DNA of 5,482 nucleotides from Candidatus Aerophobota bacterium. GTDB lineage: Bacteria > Aerophobota > Aerophobia > Aerophobales > B3-G15. Numbering within the stretch: the stretch's first letter is position 1; the number at the start of each line of letters is the position of its first letter. A program made the translations under genes and the position numbers. Shown in pieces: positions 1 through 5,407 of this stretch. Location: positions 1 through 5,482 of the forward strand of contig JAUWJJ010000095.1 of assembly GCA_030607765.1 (NCBI GenBank), written 5' to 3'. The notes below the pieces were generated by a model. That model was not told the DNA's origin. It was given only the letters and a program-made list of their open reading frames with translations, and ran no database searches.

Positions 1-1
1 C

Positions 2-301
2 AACGTTGCTGTAATGTATGCCGGCCGTATTATGGAATATACAGACGTAGACACACTTTTTTCCAGGCCACTTCACCCATACACAAAAGGATTAAATAAA
101 TCAATACCAAGACTTGATGTAGAAGCTAAGCGTCTCGATGTGATTAGAGGTTTGGTACCAAATCTTCTTGATGTTCCTTTGGGATGTCCATTTCACCCAA
201 GATGCGACTTTTGCTTGAAAAGGTGTATTAAAGAGATGCCCAAATTGATAGAAGTAGAAAATCACCATTTGGTAAGATGCCATTTGGTGAGTAATATGTA
301 A
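2..301 (+). CDS. Oligopeptide/dipeptide ABC transporter ATP-binding protein, OppD/DppD type (3' end only)
   Basis: This is the C-terminal end of a cytoplasmic ATPase subunit that powers a peptide importer; its 5' part lies outside the window. The frame is open from base 2 and reads [12 protein letters not shown], the stretch that normally follows the H-loop in OppD/DppD/OppF ATPases, so the ATG at 14 is internal and not the start. After it comes the oligopeptide-transporter C-terminal domain: HPYTKGL, then GCPFHPRC and VRCHL. Counted from the Met at 14, cysteines 58, 64, 71 and 89 follow the C-x5-C-x6-C-x17-C spacing also present in the downstream ATPase. Walker and signature motifs are not visible because of truncation. 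The neighbour at 441 is the usual partner ATPase, which supports an opp/dpp operon. The last few codons and the stop lie inside a heptamer repeat (291-311), so the extreme C-terminus may have been altered by repeat growth. Substrate cannot be told from this subunit. Confidence 0.93.
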   Translation, partial: NVAVMYAGRIMEYTDVDTLFSRPLHPYTKGLNKSIPRLDVEAKRLDVIRGLVPNLLDVPLGCPFHPRCDFCLKRCIKEMPKLIEVENHHLVRCHLVSNM

Positions 302-315
302 TATGTAAATGTAGC

Positions 316-333
316 CGCAGGCTTTAGCCTGCG
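316..333. repeat. 18-bp palindrome, REP-like
   Basis: CGCAGGCT and AGCCTGCG are perfect 8-bp inverted arms around a central TT. The left side overlaps GTAGCCGC (311-318), a sequence found again at 1515-1522. The palindrome is GC-rich in very AT-rich surroundings, is intergenic, and could fold into a hairpin in RNA or cruciform DNA. No T-run follows, so it is not a standard intrinsic terminator. Confidence 0.8.
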
Positions 334-346
334 TAAGAAGAGTAGT

Positions 347-364
347 GCAGGTCTTTAGACCTGC
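347..364. repeat. 18-bp palindrome, REP-like (second of pair)
   Basis: GCAGGTCT and AGACCTGC are perfect 8-bp arms around a central TT, the same architecture as the palindrome at 316-333 but with changed arms. It lies 13 bp from the first one. The pairing of two related palindromes resembles bacterial REP doublets. It lacks a T-tract, so it is not called a terminator. Confidence 0.78.
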
Positions 365-440
365 CAAGAGTAAGAAGTAATATGTGATATGTAATAAGTG
401 ATAAGTAAAAAATGAGATAATCGAGAGCAATGAGAAGAAA

Positions 441-1400
441 ATGGAAAAGTTCGTAGAAGTTAAAAATCTAAAAAAATATTTCTGGATGGGCAAAGGACCT
501 TTTGGAAGAAAAGATATTGTGAAAGCTGTAGACGATGTGAGTTTCTCTATAGAAAAGGGGGAGATTCTGGGACTTGTTGGTGAGTCTGGATGTGGTAAAA
601 CTACCTGTGGAAAATTGATTTTAAGGTTAATAGAACCAAGCAGCGGTGGTATCTACTTTGATGGTCGCAATATAACCTATTTGAGAAAGAAAGAGATGGT
701 GAAGTTTAGAAGAAAGATGATGATTATCTATCAGGATCCATTTGGTTCCCTTGATCCAAGAATGATTGTAGGCTCAACCATTGCTGAACCAATGAAAGTG
801 CACAGTATTGTACCAAAGAAAGAAAGAAAATCTAAGGTAATAGGACTTATGGAAAAAGTCGGGCTTACACAGGATCAAATAAGCAGTTATCCTCATCAAT
901 TCAGTGGAGGACAAAGACAGAGAATAGGAATTGCCAGGGCCCTGGCAATGGATCCAGAATTTATAGTTGCAGATGAACCTGTTTCAGCCCTGGATGTTTC
1001 CATTCAGGCCCAAATTATTAATTTGCTCCGGGACCTGCAAGAGGAATTTGGACTCACTCTCCTGTTTATAACCCATGACTTAAGTGTAATAAAGCATATA
1101 AGTGATAGGGTTGCAGTTATGTATTTGGGCAAAATAGTTGAAATAGCTTCAAAAAAGAAACTATTTAATGATCCGAAACATCCCTATACCAAAGCATTAC
1201 TTTCTGCAATACCTATTCCAAATCCAAAATTCAGAAAAAAAAGAACAATTTTAATGGGAGATGTGCCCAGCCCTATAAATGTTCCTCCCGGATGTCGGTT
1301 TCATCCCAGATGCAGCTATGCTGTTCCTGTATGCAAAGAAGAGGAACCAAAACTTGAAGAGATAGGAACCGGCTACTTTCTGGCTTGTCATCTTTATTAA
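441..1400 (+). CDS. Oligopeptide/dipeptide ABC transporter ATP-binding protein, OppF/DppF type
   Basis: A complete 319-residue ATPase, the usual length for OppF/DppF. It would sit on the cytoplasmic face of the membrane, pair with the ATPase encoded just upstream, and drive peptide uptake by ATP hydrolysis. Visible motifs in order: Walker [10 protein letters not shown] (47-55), Q-loop Gln98 in YQDP, signature FSGGQ (154-158), Walker B FIVADEP (174-180, catalytic Glu179), D-loop SALD (182-185), switch His212, then the peptide-transporter C-terminal domain with [12 protein letters not shown] and [10 protein letters not shown]. Cys285, 291, 298 and 316 repeat the C-x5-C-x6-C-x17-C spacing of the upstream subunit. 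The ATG at 441 is the only in-frame start after a stop at 402-404. A weak GAGAAG (432-437) is very close to it, so the ribosome site is poor. Permease and binding-protein genes are not in the window, so peptide, dipeptide or other (for example nickel) specificity is open. Confidence 0.95.
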   Translation: MEKFVEVKNLKKYFWMGKGPFGRKDIVKAVDDVSFSIEKGEILGLVGESGCGKTTCGKLILRLIEPSSGGIYFDGRNITYLRKKEMVKFRRKMMIIYQDPFGSLDPRMIVGSTIAEPMKVHSIVPKKERKSKVIGLMEKVGLTQDQISSYPHQFSGGQRQRIGIARALAMDPEFIVADEPVSALDVSIQAQIINLLRDLQEEFGLTLLFITHDLSVIKHISDRVAVMYLGKIVEIASKKKLFNDPKHPYTKALLSAIPIPNPKFRKKRTILMGDVPSPINVPPGCRFHPRCSYAVPVCKEEEPKLEEIGTGYFLACHLY

Positions 1401-1412
1401 ATTTGGTATAAT
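1385..1412 (+). promoter_or_regulatory. Candidate sigma-70-type promoter at the end of the oppF-like gene
   Basis: TTGTCA (1385-1390) matches the -35 consensus at five of six positions. A 16-bp spacer separates it from TATAAT (1407-1412), a perfect -10 box preceded by an extended TG (1404-1405). The -35 box lies inside the last codons of the ATPase gene. If active, it would give glmS a leader of nearly 390 nt carrying the palindromes at 1515-1570. It was found by eye only, in AT-rich DNA where chance matches are common. Confidence 0.5.
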
Positions 1413-1439
1413 AATTCCCCACAGATTTACACAGATAGG

Positions 1440-1650
1440 TTTAACCCGGATTCGGTAAACTATTAAAGTTCTCCAGATTAGGTAAGAAGTATCTCGCTTC
1501 CCAATTGTAATTTGGTAGCCGCGAGGCTCAGAGCCTGCGCAAAACAACGCAACCTGAAGGTTGCGGCTACTTATATGAAAATTAGATACAGAGCGATATT
1601 CCAAGATAAGCTCTGATGATCATTGTTCAGATTGCCGAATCCAAGTTTAA
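1440..1650. repeat. Diverged inverted repeat flanking the palindrome pair
   Basis: The segment starting at 1440 and the reverse complement of the segment ending at 1650 match at 15 of 20 positions by hand, including a perfect GGATTCGG (1448-1455) against CCGAATCC (1635-1642). The arms enclose about 210 bp containing the REP-like pair, which gives the outline of a small non-coding mobile element. No target duplication was found, so this is only a suggestion. Confidence 0.3.
1515..1570. repeat. REP-like palindrome pair bounded by GTAGCCGC / GCGGCTAC
   Basis: The outer 8-bp arms GTAGCCGC (1515-1522) and GCGGCTAC (1563-1570) are perfect inverted repeats. Inside are an imperfect palindrome, AGGCT-CAG-AGCCT followed by GCG (1524-1539), and a perfect one, CGCAACCT-GA-AGGTTGCG (1548-1565). 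The second has the same 8-2-8 layout as those at 316-333 and 347-364. The left half closely matches 311-333, so this is a second copy of the same repeat family. A GTAAGAAG upstream (1482-1489) also recurs next to the first copy. Confidence 0.75.
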
Positions 1651-1721
1651 ATATAAAGAAAGACAAAATTTTGCATAAGAACTGTTAAATAATTATTTGT
1701 GATAATTAGTCACTAAACAGT

Positions 1722-1727
1722 TATACT
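1722..1727 (+). promoter_or_regulatory. Possible proximal -10 box for glmS
   Basis: TATACT is a good -10 match about 80 bp before glmS. The best -35 partner, TTGTGA (1697-1702), matches four of six positions and the spacer is long at 19 bp. The site also overlaps the right arm of an imperfect inverted repeat (1680-1686 with 1716-1722). It is weak evidence, offered as an alternative to the distal promoter at 1385-1412. Confidence 0.25.
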
Positions 1728-1791
1728 TTTCAGTGAATTCAATGTTTTCAGTGGTTAATTTGTCTAAGTCTCTTTGTGGTTAAGTTTTTAT

Positions 1792-1796
1792 AGGAG
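1792..1796 (+). promoter_or_regulatory. Ribosome binding site of glmS
   Basis: AGGAG lies 8 nt before the ATG at 1805. It decides the start: the ATG at 1801 is out of frame and too close, whereas 1805 gives MCGIVG with the catalytic cysteine as residue 2. Confidence 0.85.
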
Positions 1797-1804
1797 ATGC
1801 ATGA

Positions 1805-3634
1805 ATGTGTGGAATTGTAGGTTATGTTGGTAATAGAAAGGTGGGCGAGGTTCTTTTTGAGGGGATTAAGCGCCTGGAGTATCGAGGATACGATAGCTGG
1901 GGGTTTGCTTTCCTCAAAGACAAGAAGATAATTACTTTAAAAAGAGCAGGGAAAATTTCTGATACTACCAGTCTTTCTCCTTATTTTCCTTCAAATTCTC
2001 ATACTGGGATTGCACATACCCGTTGGGCAACTCATGGGTCTCCCAATGAGATAAACGCCCATCCTCATCTTGACTGCGAATCTAAAATAGCCATTGTTCA
2101 CAATGGTATAATAGAAAATTACATACCCCTTAAAAAAGAACTGGAAAAAGAGGGACATATCTTTAAAAGCCAGACTGATAGTGAAGTAATAGTTCATATG
2201 CTGGAGGATTATTTTAGTGGAGATATGGTGGAAGCTTTAAAAGAAGTTATGTTAAGGTTGGTGGGAACTTTTGGACTGGCTGTTATCTCAAGCTATCAAC
2301 CGGAAAAACTTTATGGTATCCGTCGGGGAAGTCCTTTAATTATAGGAGTAGGGAATAAAGAGATGTTCTTGTCTTCTGATGTTAATGCCCTGGTAAGGTA
2401 TACTCGAAAAGTTATTTATCTGGAAGACGATGAAATTGTTAGTCTTACCTCTGATTCTTTTTCTATCACCAGCTTGAAAGAATCTTTAGCTCAAGATAAG
2501 GAAATACATACCATACCTTTTGAAGCTATAACTCTGGAAAAAGAAGGTTACTCTCATTATATGCTAAAAGAGATTTATGAGCAACCCGAATCATTGCACA
2601 ACGCTTTTCGGGGACGCCTGGATTATAGAAAAGCTACAACTAAATTAGGCGGATTAAACCTTACCCGATCCGAACTTCAACAAATTAAGAATGTGAAGCT
2701 TTTAGGGTGTGGTACTTCCTGGCATGCAGCTCTTATTGGTAAATACCTTTTAGAGGATTTAGCTGGTGTTCCCACTGAGGTCGACTATGCCTCTGAGTTT
2801 AGGTATCGGAATCCTCTCCTGCAGGAAAATACCTTGGTTATAGCTTTATCCCAATCCGGAGAAACAGCAGATACCTTAGCTGCAATTAGAGAAGCGAAAA
2901 AAAGGGGAGCAAAAGTTTTAGGTATATGTAATGTGGTGGGAAGTTCAATTGCTCGAGAATGTGAAAGAGGAATTTATTTGCATGCTGGTCCAGAAATAGG
3001 TGTTGCTTCAACTAAAGCTTTTACCTCTCAAGTTTTAGTTTTAACAATGTTAGCTATTTTTTTAGGGAGAATGAGGAATCTTCCCCGTAGAGATGGTTTG
3101 GTAGCTTTAAATGGGATTGAGGCTTTGCCCTCCCAGGTAGAAAGAATACTTAAAAGAGCTAACATTTTAAAAAAGATAGCTGAGGTTACCTATCAGTATA
3201 AGAATTTTCTTTACATTGGGAGAAGTTATCAATTTCCTGTGGCTCTTGAGGGAGCCTTAAAATTAAAAGAGATTTCTTACATTCATGCTGAAGGGATGCC
3301 TGCTGCTGAACTTAAACACGGATCAATTGCTCTTGTAGATGAGAATATGCCTACAGTAGTGCTGGCTACAGAGAGCCACATTTTAGATAAGGTAAAGTCC
3401 AATGTAGCTGAGATAAAGACTCGAAAGGGGAGCATATTATCTATAATAACTGAGGCTAACCATGAGATGGATGAGCTGTCTGATTTCACATTTGGTGTTT
3501 CTCCTGCTCCTGAGTTTCTCATCCCCATTCTTTCGGTAGTTCCTTTGCAGCTTTTAGCTTACTATATTGCTATTTTTCGGGGTTGTGATGTAGATAAACC
3601 TCGCAATTTAGCTAAAAGTGTAACGGTGGAATAA
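1805..3634 (+). CDS. glmS: Glutamine--fructose-6-phosphate aminotransferase (isomerizing)
   Basis: GlmS makes glucosamine-6-phosphate from fructose-6-phosphate and glutamine, the first committed step to UDP-GlcNAc and so to peptidoglycan. It is cytoplasmic and 609 residues long, the same as the E. coli enzyme. The N-terminal class II glutaminase domain begins MCGIVG (nucleophile Cys2 after Met removal) and shows RGYDSWG, HTRWATHG (71-78), HNG (99-101) and TDSE with Asp125. Two SIS sugar-isomerase domains follow: GCGTSWHA (301-308), SQSGET (349-354) and ASTKAFT (401-407) in the first; EGALKLKEISYIHAEG (482-497, Glu489) and ELKHG (His505) in the second. The C-terminus is the diagnostic DKPRNLAKSVTVE with Lys604. 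All expected catalytic residues appear intact. The next gene starts on the base after the stop, so the two are surely co-transcribed. No glmS ribozyme was recognised upstream. Confidence 0.98.
   Translation: MCGIVGYVGNRKVGEVLFEGIKRLEYRGYDSWGFAFLKDKKIITLKRAGKISDTTSLSPYFPSNSHTGIAHTRWATHGSPNEINAHPHLDCESKIAIVHNGIIENYIPLKKELEKEGHIFKSQTDSEVIVHMLEDYFSGDMVEALKEVMLRLVGTFGLAVISSYQPEKLYGIRRGSPLIIGVGNKEMFLSSDVNALVRYTRKVIYLEDDEIVSLTSDSFSITSLKESLAQDKEIHTIPFEAITLEKEGYSHYMLKEIYEQPESLHNAFRGRLDYRKATTKLGGLNLTRSELQQIKNVKLLGCGTSWHAALIGKYLLEDLAGVPTEVDYASEFRYRNPLLQENTLVIALSQSGETADTLAAIREAKKRGAKVLGICNVVGSSIARECERGIYLHAGPEIGVASTKAFTSQVLVLTMLAIFLGRMRNLPRRDGLVALNGIEALPSQVERILKRANILKKIAEVTYQYKNFLYIGRSYQFPVALEGALKLKEISYIHAEGMPAAELKHGSIALVDENMPTVVLATESHILDKVKSNVAEIKTRKGSILSIITEANHEMDELSDFTFGVSPAPEFLIPILSVVPLQLLAYYIAIFRGCDVDKPRNLAKSVTVE
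3625..3629 (+). promoter_or_regulatory. Ribosome binding site of the GlmU-like gene, inside glmS
   Basis: GGTGG lies in the last glmS codons, 5 nt before the ATG at 3635. The glmS stop and this start are directly adjacent (TAAATG), an arrangement that favours translational coupling. Confidence 0.55.
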
Positions 3635-4852
3635 ATGCAGATAATTCTTTTTGAGGATCATTTAATAGCTGAATTAAGACCGGTTATTTTATCTCGACCA
3701 GCTTTTGCTATAAATATGTGTGGAACTAATTTGTACAACTTGGTTAAGAATAAAGGTAAAGAAATTTCTTATATTATTCGTGACTATTTGAAAGAAATTA
3801 CTTCTCGAGAATTTCCCAATCAAACTTTAAAAGACAAATCCTTGCTTTTCTTAAATGCCTCCTTAGTTCCATCTGTGAGTATTTTAAATGAAATATTTGA
3901 TAAAACTAAAAAAGGAGATGCCTTTTTAGCTCAGAGTGATTTTAGGGTAGCTGTAGCTTTCTTTCCAAATTTAAAGTTTAATTTAACTACTCAAAATGAA
4001 CGCTCCGTTACTAATTTCCTGCGTTCTCAGGAATACAGATTGTTAGAGGATCATTTTCCTTTAATTAACTACCCTTTTGATATTATTCGTTATAATCCCT
4101 GCTATTTTGAAGAAAATCTTCGTTATATGAAGAGAAATTATCGGCAGATTTCCCCTGGTGTTTTTGTAGGTAAAGATGTTCATATTCATCCTACTGCTTG
4201 TTTGGATAGCAAGGAAGGAACAATTGTTATTGAAAATAAAGCTACTATTGGACCACTTGTTTATCTTAAAGGGCCTCTTTACATAGGCGATAATTCTAAA
4301 ATAATAGAGAGAACCAGTATTAAGGAGTACAGTTATATTTCCCATACCTGTAAAGTTGGAGGAGAAGTGGAATCATCAATTATAGAGTCTTACTCTAATA
4401 AACAGCATCATGGATTTTTAGGACACAGTTATGTGGGTAGTTGGGTGAATTTAGGAGCTGGTACTTCAACGTCTGATCTTAAAAATACCTATGGCGATAT
4501 AACTGTAGAGTATCAGGGTAAAAAAATTCCTACCGGAATGCAATTTTTAGGATGTATAATAGGAGATTACTCTAAAACGGCAATTAATACCAGTATACTT
4601 ACTGGAAAAACTATTGGCGTTTCCAGTTATATTTATGGTTTTGTTACTGCTAATGTGCCCAGTTTTTCTAATTATGCTAAAACTTTTGGACAAATTACAG
4701 AGTACTATCTTGACTCTGCTGTTAGGACTCAGAAGAGGATGTTTTCCCGACGAGGCATTAAGCAGGAACATTTGCATATAAAACTTTTAGAGGATATATA
4801 TGAAACTACCCGGGATGAAAGGTTGATGTCTACTGAGGAACTTTCCCTTTAA
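3635..4852 (+). CDS. GlmU-like protein: nucleotidyltransferase-like domain plus left-handed beta-helix acyltransferase domain
   Basis: A 405-residue protein resembling the alternative bacterial GlmU group rather than classical GlmU. Residues 1 to about 165 occupy the place of the uridyltransferase domain but lack the usual LAAGxGTRM loop; instead they show LRPVILSRPAFAI (14-26) and LINYPFDII (143-151), which fit that alternative group. Residues from about 175 to 345 form a hexapeptide-repeat left-handed helix. The block HHGFLGHSYVGSWVNLGAGT (258-277) aligns by hand without gaps to the E. coli GlmU acetyltransferase active-site segment, placing His258 on catalytic His363. SDLKNTYG and FLGCIIGDYSKTAINTSILTGKTIG follow. 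The coupled position after glmS supports a role in making N-acetylglucosamine-1-phosphate and/or UDP-GlcNAc. Whether the N-terminal half is an active uridyltransferase, or uses another sugar or nucleotide, cannot be settled here. No glmM lies nearby. Confidence 0.82.
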   Translation: MQIILFEDHLIAELRPVILSRPAFAINMCGTNLYNLVKNKGKEISYIIRDYLKEITSREFPNQTLKDKSLLFLNASLVPSVSILNEIFDKTKKGDAFLAQSDFRVAVAFFPNLKFNLTTQNERSVTNFLRSQEYRLLEDHFPLINYPFDIIRYNPCYFEENLRYMKRNYRQISPGVFVGKDVHIHPTACLDSKEGTIVIENKATIGPLVYLKGPLYIGDNSKIIERTSIKEYSYISHTCKVGGEVESSIIESYSNKQHHGFLGHSYVGSWVNLGAGTSTSDLKNTYGDITVEYQGKKIPTGMQFLGCIIGDYSKTAINTSILTGKTIGVSSYIYGFVTANVPSFSNYAKTFGQITEYYLDSAVRTQKRMFSRRGIKQEHLHIKLLEDIYETTRDERLMSTEELSL

Positions 4853-4922
4853 AATGGGAGTTATTCCTCGATATAGAAAATAAATGTAAACCAAGATAAA
4901 AAACTGGGGTGTTAGCTAAATT

Positions 4923-5123
4923 TTAAAAGTGCACTAAATTAAGATCAGAATTTTTGACCTGATAAACATCGGTGAGTTCACCGTTATACCAAATTCTGAT
5001 TTCTGCTATTCCTGTTTCCTCATCAGGGGCAATACGAAGCTTAATCTCTACCCGTAGGGGAGCCTTATGCACCCGGAATTTAAGGTTATATATGGAAATT
5101 CTATGATAGGCATCTACTTTTCT
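4923..5123 (-). pseudogene. C-terminal remnant of an integrase-type (DDE, rve-like) transposase
   Basis: Reading the minus strand from 5123 to the TAA at 4925-4923 gives 66 uninterrupted codons with clear protein character: RKVDAYHRISIYNLKFRV, then APLRVEIKLRIAPDEETG, then IAEIRIWYNGEL, ending in VKNSDLNLVHF. From memory this matches the extreme C-terminal domain, beyond the catalytic core, of IS481/ISNCY-like transposases with an integrase core. I could not search to confirm the family. The frame is closed upstream by a TAA at 5126-5124, there is no start codon, and the catalytic DDE domain is missing, so this is a dead fragment. It lies opposite to all other genes here. No plus-strand gene competes for the region. 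Confidence 0.72.
4944..5000. repeat. Nested inverted repeat within the transposase remnant
   Basis: ATCAGAATTT (4944-4953) and AAATTCTGAT (4991-5000) are perfect 10-bp inverted arms. Centred between them is CGGTGA-GT-TCACCG (4970-4983). Neither strand has a T-run after the structure, so it does not look like a terminator. It lies inside codons of the remnant and may be incidental. Confidence 0.55.
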
Positions 5124-5185
5124 TTATGTTCTGAGACAAAAAGTATGACACATTTATTTTGCATTGACAACACTGATATGGTTGG

Positions 5186-5213
5186 TTGACAAGGATTTTT
5201 ATTATATTATACT
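5186..5213 (+). promoter_or_regulatory. Sigma-70-type promoter for the riboswitch-controlled gene
   Basis: TTGACA (5186-5191) is a perfect -35 box, separated by 16 bp from TATACT (5208-5213), five of six for the -10. Transcription would begin near 5220, about 35 nt before the aptamer, giving a leader of roughly 190 nt before the ATG at 5408. A second TTGACAA at 5164-5170 lies 22 bp upstream without a matching -10. Confidence 0.8.
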
Positions 5214-5254
5214 AAATAGTAGTAAATTCTATTATTTTAAAAAGTAGGAAGTAA

Positions 5255-5332
5255 GCCGATAGGGGCAAACCATACCGAAAGGATGGGACGCAAAGCCACA
5301 GACCCCATAAGGGTGGCTGGGCTGCTGAAGCT
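5255..5332 (+). ncRNA. Cyclic-di-GMP-I riboswitch aptamer (GEMM-I)
   Basis: The sequence follows the GEMM-I pattern closely. GGGGCAAACC (5262-5271) leads into a stem closed by a GAAA tetraloop (5277-5280; CCAT/ATGG and CC/GG pairs with A5274 bulged). The hallmark GGGACGCAAAGCC (5285-5297) is next, then a second stem-loop (GCC 5295-5297 with GGC 5315-5317, and ACCC 5302-5305 with GGGT 5311-5314), then GGGCTGCT (5319-5326). AGC/GCT and AG/CT can form the closing stem. By hand alignment to the Vibrio Vc2 aptamer, ligand contacts G20, A47 and C92 correspond to G5265, A5293 and C5325. G rather than A at position 20 favours c-di-GMP over 3',3'-cGAMP. It senses the second messenger in the nascent mRNA and controls the gene at 5408 through the following terminator. 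Confidence 0.93.
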
Positions 5333-5352
5333 GTTGGGAAAGTTGAAATTTA

Positions 5353-5391
5353 AAAGCTCATTCTTTCGATGTAAAAGAATGGGCTTTTTTT
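5353..5391 (+). terminator. Intrinsic terminator, expression platform of the riboswitch
   Basis: The arms at 5353-5366 and 5374-5387 can form a 14-bp stem (with one G-U pair) around a 7-nt loop, followed by seven Ts (5385-5391). It lies between the aptamer and the ATG at 5408, the position expected of a ligand-controlled terminator. Its 3' arm contains TGGGCT (5380-5385), also present in the aptamer at 5318-5323. Either copy can pair with AGCTCA (5355-5360), which offers a simple switching scheme. Confidence 0.9.
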
Positions 5392-5407
5392 ATTGGATGA
5401 GAAAAAA

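Larger units (their letters stand above)
291..411. repeat. Degenerate GTRATAW heptamer repeats interrupted by two palindromes
   Basis: Seen directly: GTAATAT occurs twice in tandem at 291-304, followed by the shortened unit GTAAAT and a final GTA (305-311). GTAAGAA-GAGTAGT occupies 333-346. Six consecutive 7-mers fill 370-411: GTAAGAA, GTAATAT, GTGATAT, GTAATAA, GTGATAA, GTAAAAA. Two GC-rich palindromes (316-333 and 347-364) sit between the heptamer blocks. The array fills nearly the whole gap between the two transporter ATPase genes and reaches into the last codons of the first. It has no open reading frame with coding character. Function is unknown; it resembles unstable intergenic repeat DNA. 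Confidence 0.75.
1401..1804. other. 404-bp intergenic region rich in short repeats
   Basis: No convincing gene is present on either strand. Contents left to right: the -10 part of a candidate promoter; an ACAGATTTACACAGATAG motif (1421-1438) of a kind common in bacterial intergenic DNA; a palindrome pair (1515-1570); CAGAGC/GCTCTG inverted arms (1589-1594, 1610-1615); an AT-rich imperfect inverted repeat (1680-1722); and three related units before glmS, TTTTCAGTGAATT (1727-1739), TTTTCAGTGGTTAATT (1745-1760) and TCTTTGTGGTTAAGTT (1771-1786). No terminator with a T-run was seen after the oppF-like gene. Confidence 0.6.

Noticed and set aside
14..301. A complete 95-residue gene starting at the ATG at 14
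   Set aside because: The frame stays open to the window edge with conserved residues (NVAV) before that Met, so it is the tail of a longer ATPase.
316..364. Intrinsic terminators between the two ATPase genes
   Set aside because: The hairpins are good but no run of Ts follows either one on either strand, and the repeat family recurs elsewhere.
291..411. CRISPR-like alternation of repeats and spacers
   Set aside because: The units are 7-mers and the palindromes differ from each other; there are no constant repeats with unique spacers.
101..493. Minus-strand open frame of 130 codons across the transporter gene gap
   Set aside because: Its sequence comes from antisense of two ATPase genes plus the heptamer repeats; the hydrophobic look comes from AT-rich repeat translation.
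1251..1604. Minus-strand open frame of 117 codons overlapping the 3' end of the oppF-like gene
   Set aside because: It runs through palindromic repeats and antisense to a conserved gene, with no recognisable motif.
1401..1804. glmS ribozyme or other known riboswitch upstream of glmS
   Set aside because: I looked for the conserved core segments of the glmS ribozyme and for purine, lysine and similar aptamer signatures and saw none; the structured parts are simple REP-like palindromes.
1991..4777. Minus-strand open frames opposite glmS and the GlmU-like gene
   Set aside because: All lie wholly antisense to strongly conserved coding sequence and have no motif or ribosome site of their own.
4854..4883. 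Nine-residue frame MGVIPRYRK right after the GlmU-like gene
   Set aside because: Too short, no ribosome site, and no sign of conservation that can be judged here.
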